From JBAROU01 sp049642385 (GTDB taxonomy: Bacteria > Chloroflexota > Dehalococcoidia > DSTF01 > RBG-16-68-14): 5,051 nucleotides of DNA. The position numbers and the translations under genes were made by a program. Positions 1 through 4,815 of this stretch are shown in pieces; position 1 is the first letter of the stretch, and each line of letters opens with the position of its first letter. The DNA is taken from NCBI GenBank assembly GCA_049642385.1, contig JBAROU010000067.1:1-5051 (forward strand), given 5' to 3'. Under the pieces are notes generated by a model. It did not search any database. It saw only the letters and a program-made list of their open reading frames with translations, and was not told the DNA's origin.

Positions 1-144
1 GATGATGTAGCCCAAGATCAGCGCGAATTCGAACCCAAAGGACGCCCAACGGCCAGCGAACTGGTGGACGAGAGACGACCCGAAGATCAGGTCGACGATC
101 AGCACGGCAAAGACGGCGATGTGGAGCAGCATCGACACAGCCAT
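1..144 (-). CDS. N-terminal fragment of an unrecognised membrane protein
   Basis: The minus strand reads open from an ATG at 144-142 to the window edge, giving 48 codons with no stop. It begins MAVSMLLHIAVFAVLIVDLI and runs on through FGSSLVHQFAGRW to FALILGYII. Residues 4-22 form a clear hydrophobic helix and residues 38-48 look like the start of a second, so this is probably a multi-pass inner-membrane protein. An in-frame TAG lies seven codons upstream of the ATG, which limits the start to this ATG or the ATG at codon 5 (132-130). No good Shine-Dalgarno sequence precedes either. It is divergent from glycerol kinase, with 68 bp between the two starts. The family is not recognised from 48 residues, and it is too short to link to glycerol uptake. 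The open frame, membrane-type composition and forced start make it likely to be real; its function is unknown. Confidence 0.6.
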   Translation of the reverse strand, partial: MAVSMLLHIAVFAVLIVDLIFGSSLVHQFAGRWASFGFEFALILGYII

Positions 145-171
145 GCTAACGAGGCGCTATTTCGCGTTCAA
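143..171 (-). promoter_or_regulatory. Candidate sigma-70 promoter for the leftward membrane gene
   Basis: On the minus strand TTGAAC (171-166) is followed after exactly 17 bp by TAGCAT (148-143). Each hexamer matches 4 of 6 consensus bases. The -10 overlaps the ATG at 144, so transcription would start near 136 and the first usable start would be the ATG at 132-130. This promoter and the 144 start are therefore partly in conflict. The spacing is right but the matches are modest. Confidence 0.25.
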
Positions 172-200
172 GCGCGCTACGGCGAGAAGCTGATCTCATG

Positions 201-206
201 TAGAAT
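201..206 (+). promoter_or_regulatory. Probable -10 element (TAGAAT) for a leaderless glpK transcript
   Basis: TAGAAT matches the -10 consensus at 5 of 6 bases and fits the TANNNT pattern seen ahead of leaderless genes in Deinococcus, Actinobacteria and similar lineages. Its last base is six bases before the glpK GTG at 213, so a transcription start at the usual distance would fall on or next to the start codon. No recognisable -35 lies 16-18 bp upstream. The TAG inside this element is also the in-frame stop that prevents any earlier glpK start. Confidence 0.5.
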
Positions 207-212
207 CGCCTC

Positions 213-1739
213 GTGGCCAAGTACGTCATTGCGCTCGACCAGGGGACGTCCAGCTCGCGGGCGGTGCTGTTCGACGAAGAGGGCAGGGCCTTCGCGACGG
301 AGCAGCAGGAGTTCCCCCAGATCTACCCGCAGCCGGGCTGGGTGGAGCACGACCCCGAGGCGATCTGGTCGTCGCAGCTCCAGGTGGCGCAGGCGCTCTT
401 GCGCAACACGAAGGTCTCGCCCGGCGACGTCGCGGGCATCGGCATCACGAACCAGCGCGAGACGACGGTCGTTTGGGAGCGCGCGACGGGCAGGCCCATC
501 GCGAACGCGATCGTCTGGCAAGACCGGCGCACCGCTGGCTATTGCGATGAGCTACGCCGGCAGGGCATCGAACCGATGATCCGCGAGCGCACCGGTCTCG
601 TCATCGATTCGTACTTCTCAGCGACGAAGGCGCGCTGGCTGCTGGATAACGCTCCGGACGCGCAGCGCCGCGCGGAGGCGGGCGAGCTCGCGCTGGGCAC
701 GATCGATAGCTGGCTGATCTATCGACTGACCGGCGGCCGCGTCCACGCCACGGACGGAACGAACGCCTCGCGCACGATGCTGCTCAACCTGCGCGACGGC
801 GTCTGGGACGACGAGTTGTTGCGCACGTTCGACATCCCTGCCTCGATGCTGCCGGACGTGGTCGACTCCAGCGGCGTCATCGCAGAGTGCGACGCAGCAC
901 TGTTGGGTGCGGCGCTGCCCATCGCGGGCGTCGCCGGCGACCAGCAGGCGGCGCTCTTCGGGCAGGCCTGCTTCCGCGAGGGCGACGCGAAGAACACCTA
1001 CGGCACAGGCTCGTTCCTGCTGATGCACACGGGCGAGACGCCGCGCGCGTCGCAGGCGCTGCTCGCCACGGTCGCATCGAAGCTGAACGGGCGGCTTCAG
1101 TACGCGCTGGAAGGGAGTATCTTCGTCACCGGCGCCGCCGTGCAGTGGCTGCGCGACGGCCTGCGCTTCTTCGACGACGCTTCGGAGATCGAAGCGCTCG
1201 CCGCGTCCGTTGCATCGAGCGACGGCGTGTACCTTGTGCCGGCGTTCGTCGGCCTCGGCGCGCCGTACTGGGACCCGTACGCGCGCGGTGTGATCGTTGG
1301 GCTCACACGCGGAACGTCGCGCGCGCACATCGCCCGCGCGACACTCGAGGCGATCGCGTTCGAGACGCGCGACGTGCTCGACGCGATGGAGACGGAGACG
1401 GGCATCCGATTGGAAGAACTGCGCGTCGACGGCGGCGCGTCGCGCAACGACCTGCTCATGCAGATCCAGGCAGACGTCATCGGACGACCGGTCGTGCGCT
1501 CGGCTGTGCCGGAGACGACAGCGCTCGGCGCGGCGTACCTGGCCGGGCTGGGCGTCGGCCTCTGGTCAGGGTTGGATGACATATCGAAGCGCTGGCGCGC
1601 GGACCGGACGTTCGAGCCGCAGCTCGCCGCCGAAGAACGAGACGAACGCTACGCGGGCTGGCGTCACGCCGTCGAACGTGCGCGCGGTTGGGCCCGCCTG
1701 CCGGACGGGCAGGCGCAGGAGACGACAGGAGAACAATAA
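213..1739 (+). CDS. glpK: Glycerol kinase (FGGY family)
   Basis: This cytoplasmic enzyme phosphorylates glycerol with ATP to give sn-glycerol-3-phosphate. At 508 residues it is the normal length and matches the family end to end. The N-terminal phosphate loop is DQGTSSSRAVLFD (residues 9-21), GWVEHDP is at 42-48, and ITNQRET at 78-84 carries the glycerol-contacting R82 and E83. W102, Y134, D243 (catalytic base) and Q244 in AGDQQAALFG, and F268 complete the substrate site by alignment with E. coli GlpK. The C-terminal FGGY signature is at 359-379 and the ATP-site DGGASRNDLLMQ at 406-417. GTG is the only possible start: an in-frame TAG lies at 201-203, no start codon lies between, and the essential strand begins at residue 4. 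No Shine-Dalgarno sequence precedes it. The E. coli fructose-1,6-bisphosphate loop GGTR is replaced by GAAL (233-236), and the His phosphorylated by HPr in enterococcal and Bacillus enzymes is absent. The stop TAA overlaps the ATG of the following SDR gene, so the two are surely co-transcribed. Family assignment is very secure; substrate glycerol is well supported by the conserved pocket. Confidence 0.97.
   Translation: MAKYVIALDQGTSSSRAVLFDEEGRAFATEQQEFPQIYPQPGWVEHDPEAIWSSQLQVAQALLRNTKVSPGDVAGIGITNQRETTVVWERATGRPIANAIVWQDRRTAGYCDELRRQGIEPMIRERTGLVIDSYFSATKARWLLDNAPDAQRRAEAGELALGTIDSWLIYRLTGGRVHATDGTNASRTMLLNLRDGVWDDELLRTFDIPASMLPDVVDSSGVIAECDAALLGAALPIAGVAGDQQAALFGQACFREGDAKNTYGTGSFLLMHTGETPRASQALLATVASKLNGRLQYALEGSIFVTGAAVQWLRDGLRFFDDASEIEALAASVASSDGVYLVPAFVGLGAPYWDPYARGVIVGLTRGTSRAHIARATLEAIAFETRDVLDAMETETGIRLEELRVDGGASRNDLLMQIQADVIGRPVVRSAVPETTALGAAYLAGLGVGLWSGLDDISKRWRADRTFEPQLAAEERDERYAGWRHAVERARGWARLPDGQAQETTGEQ
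1727..1731 (+). promoter_or_regulatory. Ribosome binding site that fixes the SDR start
   Basis: AGGAG lies 7 bases before the ATG at 1739-1741, inside the last codons of glpK. It selects this ATG over an in-frame ATG 17 codons upstream (1688), whose extra residues are not part of the SDR fold. The TAATG overlap suggests termination-reinitiation coupling. Confidence 0.85.
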
Positions 1740-2491
1740 TGCAACGTCTCAACGATCAGGTCGCCATCATCACGGGGGGCGCGAACGGCATCGGTCGAGC
1801 CTTCAGCATCGGTCTCGCAGGCGAAGGCGCGCACGTCGTCGTTGCAGACATCGACGAGGAGGCGGCGCGGCAGACCGCGGCGGAGCTGGAGAAGAACGGG
1901 CCGAAAGCCGCCGCCTGTGCCGTCAACGTCGCCGACCCAACGTCGACGGAAGCGATGGCGCGGCTCGCGCTCGACCGCTTCGGCCGCATCGATATCCTCG
2001 TCACCTGCGCAGCGATCTACGCCACGCTCGAGCGCAAGGAGCTGCTCGACATCGACCCGGATGAGTGGCAGCGCGTCATTTCGGTGAACCTCACCGGCAC
2101 CGAGCTCGCCGCGCGCGCCGTGCTCGGCCCCATGCGGGAGCAGCGCTCAGGAGCGCTGGTCTTCATGGGCTCCGTGAACACGCACATCGCGCCGGCGGGG
2201 CGCGCACACTACAGCGCCGCGAAGGCCGCGGTCGAAAACCTGGCGAAGACGCTCGCGCGCGAGGCGGGACCGTACGGCGTGCGCGTGAACGCGCTTTCGC
2301 CCGGGCTCGTGCGCACGGGGCGCGCCGCCGTGACGGACGAGCGCTACGAACAGACAGCACGCGATCGCGCGCTCCAGCGCGAGATGCACCCCGAGGATCT
2401 CGTTGGGCCGCTCGTCTTCCTCTGCTCGGACGAGGCGCGCATGATTACGGGCCACACGCTCGTCGTGGACGGTGGTCAGATTTTCGTTTAG
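1739..2491 (+). CDS. Classical short-chain dehydrogenase/reductase (SDR), substrate unknown
   Basis: This is a 250-residue NAD(P)-dependent oxidoreductase with a Rossmann fold and the usual length for a classical SDR. The dinucleotide loop is TGGANGIG (12-19). D37 at the end of the second strand (VVVADID) predicts preference for NAD(H) over NADP(H). The catalytic set is complete: N117 (SVNLTG), S145 (MGSVN), Y158 and K162 (YSAAK). The SPG motif is at 187-189 and the C-terminal ITGHTLVVDGG at 236-246 is typical. Two positions are unusual. The NNAG motif after the fourth strand is replaced by TCAA (89-92), and the Asp usually found after the third strand is N63 (AVNVAD). Neither removes a catalytic residue. 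The gene overlaps the glpK stop by one base and has a strong AGGAG site, so it is the second gene of the glpK operon. Many such SDRs are labelled FabG-like; linkage to glpK makes a polyol or sugar-alcohol dehydrogenase more likely here, but that is inference. A fatty-acid reductase role is not excluded. Confidence 0.93.
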   Translation: MQRLNDQVAIITGGANGIGRAFSIGLAGEGAHVVVADIDEEAARQTAAELEKNGPKAAACAVNVADPTSTEAMARLALDRFGRIDILVTCAAIYATLERKELLDIDPDEWQRVISVNLTGTELAARAVLGPMREQRSGALVFMGSVNTHIAPAGRAHYSAAKAAVENLAKTLAREAGPYGVRVNALSPGLVRTGRAAVTDERYEQTARDRALQREMHPEDLVGPLVFLCSDEARMITGHTLVVDGGQIFV

Positions 2492-2504
2492 GGGTTAGGG
2501 AAGC

Positions 2505-3011
2505 TTAGTTCGTCAGCCAGGCGTCGGGTGCGACATCGGCGGGGCCGTTCTCCCTGAGAATCGCCATCGCAAGACCACCGTAGACCGCGAGGTCAATGAC
2601 GGCGTTCCACGCCTGTCCGGCCACGATCTGGCCCGACGTCCCCCACAGGTCAGACGTGCTGTCGTATGGGAGTGGCAGCGGGTCCATGATCACATGACTG
2701 CCCACCAGCGCTGTCGCGAGGGCGGCGGGGCGCAGCACCTCGCGCGCCGTCGGCCGATGGCCGCGCAAGAGCGCCCACGCCGTAGCGGCGACACCTGTCG
2801 CAGCGCCGACGAGGAGCGGGAAGACGCGCTTGTGTGTAATCGCTTCGCGGTGGAGGGAGCGTGGGTCGCCGTTGGCGACCAGCCCCATGAGGAAATCAAC
2901 GTCGGGCAGGCTCGCCGCGGCGACGCTCAGCATCATGCTCCGCCGCGAGTTCACGCCCGCGAGTCGGGCTACGGTGTAGCCGACGATGCTATGTCCGAGA
3001 GGCGTCGCCAC
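2505..3011 (-). CDS. DUF457/YdjM-like membrane protein, putative metal-dependent hydrolase
   Basis: This 168-residue protein carries the spaced His/Asp residues of the DUF457 (YdjM) family, described as membrane-bound metal-dependent hydrolases with no well-defined substrate. H7 lies in the N-terminal PLGHSIVGY. LPDVDF (35-40) supplies D37 and D39, HREAITHK (54-61) supplies H54 and H60, and SHVIMDPL (105-112) supplies H106 and D110. Hydrophobic segments at about 28-46, 64-82, 95-112 and 135-152 indicate an inner-membrane protein. The central motif differs from the more usual HRGxTHS: it has one extra residue between the His pair and Lys in place of Ser. The start is GTG at 3011-3009, with an in-frame TAG directly upstream and an AAAGGA site nine bases before it. 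It lies 18 bp behind the lipoprotein gene on the same strand, so it is probably its operon partner. It ends 13 bp from the convergent SDR gene. Family assignment is good; function is unknown. Confidence 0.82.
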   Translation of the reverse strand: MATPLGHSIVGYTVARLAGVNSRRSMMLSVAAASLPDVDFLMGLVANGDPRSLHREAITHKRVFPLLVGAATGVAATAWALLRGHRPTAREVLRPAALATALVGSHVIMDPLPLPYDSTSDLWGTSGQIVAGQAWNAVIDLAVYGGLAMAILRENGPADVAPDAWLTN

Positions 3012-3020
3012 CTAGTGCTG

Positions 3021-3026
3021 TCCTTT
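3021..3026 (-). promoter_or_regulatory. Ribosome binding site of the DUF457 gene
   Basis: AAAGGA on the minus strand lies nine bases before the GTG at 3011, within the 18-bp gap after the lipoprotein stop. It supports the GTG start and translation from a shared message. Confidence 0.65.
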
Positions 3027-3029
3027 GCG

Positions 3030-3629
3030 CTACGGTGCTGGATCTATCGTCTCGCCATCGATGACGAGGATGCTGCCATTCCACCGATAGGTCACCCGCC
3101 TGATCTGACTCGGGCAGCAGAGCGGATCGTCGTCTGCGAAGTAGGCTTCGGTCGTGATCAAGCGGCCGTTCTGGATCCGGGCTGAGACGCCACTCCTTGG
3201 CTGCGCGGGCAGCGCCAGTACGAGCTGCTTGAGCTGGCCATCCACGTAGCCAAACGCAAAGATCGCGAGGTCGCCCAGCGAACCACCCGAATCGATAGGC
3301 AAGACGGCTTCGTCGCGGCCGTCGCCCGTGAGATCGCCATACCGGATGCGATCGACATCCGCTTCGCCGCCGTAGCTGCCGACGAAGTTCTCCACTTCGG
3401 GGCGAGTCGCCAGGTCCACGGCGTGGATGTCGGCATCGGGCCCGGCGTTCGTGGGCGTAGCGGCGGGCGTCAATACTGCTGGCATGGTTGGTGTTGCAGG
3501 TAGCTCCCCGGCCGTGGCGGTCGGCGTTGACGCCGGCTGCCCGTCGTTACCATCGTTCCCGTCGCCGCAGGCCATCGCGAGCGCGATGACGAGCATCGGG
3601 AGGGCTAAGACTACAAATCGTTTCGGCAT
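3030..3629 (-). CDS. Lipoprotein with Thr-Pro linker and FG-GAP-like acidic motif
   Basis: This is a 199-residue exported protein, probably lipid-anchored on the outer face of the cytoplasmic membrane. The signal peptide MPKRFVVLALPMLVIALAMA ends at C21, giving an acceptable but not ideal lipobox (AMAC rather than LxAC). Residues 22-31 are a GDGNDGNDGQ spacer with tandem GND units. Residues 33-60 are a Thr/Pro/Ala linker (STPTATAG, PATPTMP, PAATPT), and a compact domain follows from about 68 to 199. That domain contains GDLTGDGRDEAVL (98-110), an acidic loop resembling FG-GAP/VCBS calcium-binding repeats, then a GGSLGDLAIFAFGY segment, a CC pair (C171, C172) in DDPLCCPSQIRR, and a YRWNGSILVI strand near the end. 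I cannot assign a characterised family; single-domain lipoproteins of this style are common in Chloroflexota and Actinobacteria. The ATG at 3629-3627 has TGAGG five bases upstream. The DUF457 gene follows after 18 bp. A ligand- or surface-binding role is plausible but unproven. Confidence 0.88.
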   Translation of the reverse strand: MPKRFVVLALPMLVIALAMACGDGNDGNDGQPASTPTATAGELPATPTMPAVLTPAATPTNAGPDADIHAVDLATRPEVENFVGSYGGEADVDRIRYGDLTGDGRDEAVLPIDSGGSLGDLAIFAFGYVDGQLKQLVLALPAQPRSGVSARIQNGRLITTEAYFADDDPLCCPSQIRRVTYRWNGSILVIDGETIDPAP

Positions 3630-3708
3630 CCGTGCCTCACAAGAAAAGGTGGCGGAACAACTGTGCTAACCCCACCACCCCTGTCAGTACGCGCCGAATA
3701 TCGACCTC

Positions 3709-3739
3709 ACTATACACCACGAGCTACTCGTTCCGTCAA
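3709..3739 (-). promoter_or_regulatory. Candidate promoter of the lipoprotein-DUF457 operon, 19-bp spacer with dyad
   Basis: On the minus strand TTGACG (3739-3734, 5 of 6 consensus) and TATAGT (3714-3709, 5 of 6) are separated by 19 bp. Transcription would start near 3702, leaving about 70 bases of leader before the ATG at 3629. It lies in the 130-bp gap between the MscS stop and the lipoprotein, the only non-coding space upstream of that operon. The spacer is longer than the 17-bp optimum and contains a dyad, which suggests activator control. Confidence 0.5.
3719..3731. repeat. Inverted repeat ACGAG-N3-CTCGT in the promoter spacer
   Basis: Two perfect 5-base arms flank a 3-base centre, nearly centred between the candidate -35 and -10. 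Its position suits an operator. As RNA it would be only a 5-bp hairpin with no U-tract, so it is a poor terminator for the MscS gene ending at 3760. Arms this short can arise by chance. Confidence 0.4.
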
Positions 3740-3759
3740 CCTGTTCCGTTGAGCAGCCG

Positions 3760-4680
3760 CTAGCTCGGTGCGGCGTTGCGCTCGGTGCGCAGGACAAGGC
3801 CGTCGGCCGCCTTCTGGCCCGCACTGACCAGCGTTCGATGCGGGTATGGGATTTCGATGCCTTCCGCGTCGAACGCTTTCTTCAGCCGAAGACGCAGCTC
3901 GCGCGTGACGTCCCACTGCCGGATGGGCTGCGTCTCGCCGAGGATGCGGATGTCGATGCCGGAGTCGGCGAAGTCCTCGATGCCGAGCACCGTCGGTGGG
4001 TCGATGATGTCGTGCGACCAGTCCGGGTCGGCCGCCAGCTCGTGCCCGACGCGATCGATCACGGCGAAGACGTGGTCGAGGTCTTCGCTGTAGGATACCC
4101 GGATGACCATGTTCACGCGCGACATCGCGCGCGTCAGGTTGCTCGCCACCGTCACCTCGCCATTCGGGACGCTGTGCACCGCGCCGTCGAGGTCGCGCAG
4201 GACCGTCCGGCGCAGGTTTACGTCCTCGACGAGCCCGCCGATGCCGGCGATGTTGACGACGTCGCCCTTGCTGTACTGGTTCTCGATCAGGACGAAGAGG
4301 CCGCTGAGGAAGTCCTTCACCAAGCTTTGCGCCCCGAAGCCGACGGCGATGCCGATGATGCCCGCGCTCGCGATCAGCGCGCCGGTGTTGATACCGAACT
4401 CCGGCAGGATCGTGAGCAGACCGAGCGTGATCGCCACGACCCAGACTGTGCGATAGGCGACGTGCGAGAGCGTGTCGGCGCGCTTGTCGATCTCGACCTG
4501 CGGTTCGCCCACCATCTGCGTCGCGATCGCCTTCCGAATGCCGGGGCCGATGACGCGCTGAATGATGCGCATCACGATGTAGATCAGCACCACCACCGCG
4601 AGCACTCGGGCGCTGACGGTCCAGGCGGTCTCCCCCCAACGCTCCCAATCCACGTGTACGCTGATGCCTGCAACAACCAT
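3760..4680 (-). CDS. Small MscS-family mechanosensitive channel
   Basis: This inner-membrane channel opens under membrane tension and releases solutes during hypo-osmotic shock; family members assemble as heptamers. At 306 residues it has the short three-helix architecture of E. coli MscS (286). Likely membrane helices are at about 20-40, 75-93 and 98-131. The third is the pore helix, with ASAGIIGIAVGFGAQ (104-118) and DFLSGLFVLIENQYSKGD (123-140). The beta domain carries GAVHSVPNGEV (166-176) followed by NLTR. The alpha/beta domain ends in FDAEGIEIPYPHRTL (270-284), equivalent to FDAAGISFPYP in E. coli. By alignment the pore-lining L105 and L109 correspond to I111 and F115, Q112 to Q118, the kink G113 to S119 and G121 to G127. 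An N-terminal stretch with several acidic and aromatic residues (DWERWGETAW) precedes TM1. The ATG at 4680 has a GGGAGG site five bases upstream, which can be buried in a leader hairpin. Its gene neighbours do not point to a specialised role. Confidence 0.95.
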   Translation of the reverse strand: MVVAGISVHVDWERWGETAWTVSARVLAVVVLIYIVMRIIQRVIGPGIRKAIATQMVGEPQVEIDKRADTLSHVAYRTVWVVAITLGLLTILPEFGINTGALIASAGIIGIAVGFGAQSLVKDFLSGLFVLIENQYSKGDVVNIAGIGGLVEDVNLRRTVLRDLDGAVHSVPNGEVTVASNLTRAMSRVNMVIRVSYSEDLDHVFAVIDRVGHELAADPDWSHDIIDPPTVLGIEDFADSGIDIRILGETQPIRQWDVTRELRLRLKKAFDAEGIEIPYPHRTLVSAGQKAADGLVLRTERNAAPS

Positions 4681-4683
4681 GAG

Positions 4684-4732
4684 AGCCTCCCTTCATAGAC
4701 GTTCTCTCACCCTTACGCGAGAAGGGGAGGCT
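4684..4732 (-). promoter_or_regulatory. Leader hairpin able to sequester the MscS Shine-Dalgarno
   Basis: Read as mRNA (minus strand), AGCCUCCCCUUC (4732-4721) is complementary to GAAGGGAGGCU (4694-4684): 11 base pairs with one bulged C and a 26-base loop. The 3' arm contains the whole GGGAGG ribosome binding site (4691-4686), three bases before the AUG, so the closed form should block initiation. A competing local hairpin pairs CCCUU (4726-4722) with AAGGG (4714-4710) across a 7-base loop. It can extend by three pairs past a bulged U, and it would use up the anti-Shine-Dalgarno arm. The complementarity is read directly; a switching role is inferred. Confidence 0.5.
4686..4691 (-). promoter_or_regulatory. 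Ribosome binding site of the MscS gene
   Basis: GGGAGG on the minus strand lies five bases before the ATG at 4680-4678. It is the strongest Shine-Dalgarno match in the window and fixes the start directly ahead of the MscS N-terminus. Confidence 0.85.
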
Positions 4733-4815
4733 TGGCAAGGCGCGGAAGGGAGACGCCGGTGGGCAGGGCACTAAGCTAGGAGTGACCGATGGCGCGGAAC
4801 AAAGGGCGTAAGTGA
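4733..4815. other. Remaining spacer between the right-edge gene and the MscS leader
   Basis: This stretch lies between the stop of the partial right-edge gene and the MscS leader hairpin. It shows no convincing ORF, no intrinsic terminator (no GC hairpin with a U-tract on the minus strand) and no strong promoter hexamers. It holds one copy of a 9-base direct repeat GGCGCGGAA at 4739 and another at 4791, probably chance in high-GC DNA. Whether MscS is transcribed from here or from further upstream cannot be decided. Confidence 0.45.

Noticed and set aside
64..579. A 171-codon plus-strand open frame overlapping the start of glpK
   Set aside because: It is out of frame with glpK, and its Arg/Ser-rich translation (RSSRSSPRSTRSR) is a shadow of glpK codons.
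618..1328. A 236-codon minus-strand open frame antisense to glpK
   Set aside because: Arg/Ala/Val-rich shadow of a strongly conserved gene, with no family features.
1688..1738. An earlier in-frame ATG that would add 17 residues to the SDR
   Set aside because: The extra residues precede the normal SDR N-terminus, and the ATG at 1739 has a well-placed AGGAG and the TAATG overlap.
2487..2500. Telomere-like TTTAGGGGTTAGGG at the SDR stop codon
   Set aside because: Only two imperfect units, formed partly by the end of the SDR coding sequence. No array, so chance.
3719..3731. Hairpin ACGAG-N3-CTCGT as an intrinsic terminator for MscS
   Set aside because: Only 5 bp of stem and no U-tract follows on the minus strand. 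It fits better as a possible operator in the promoter spacer.
3838..4698. A 286-codon plus-strand open frame antisense to MscS
   Set aside because: Its Asp/Val/His/Arg-rich product is the mirror of a high-GC coding region, with no recognisable domain.
4739..4799. Direct repeat GGCGCGGAA (4739 and 4791) and AGTGAC (4781 and 4811)
   Set aside because: Nine- and six-base matches in GC-rich spacer DNA with no regular spacing or third copy. Not a CRISPR or iteron array.
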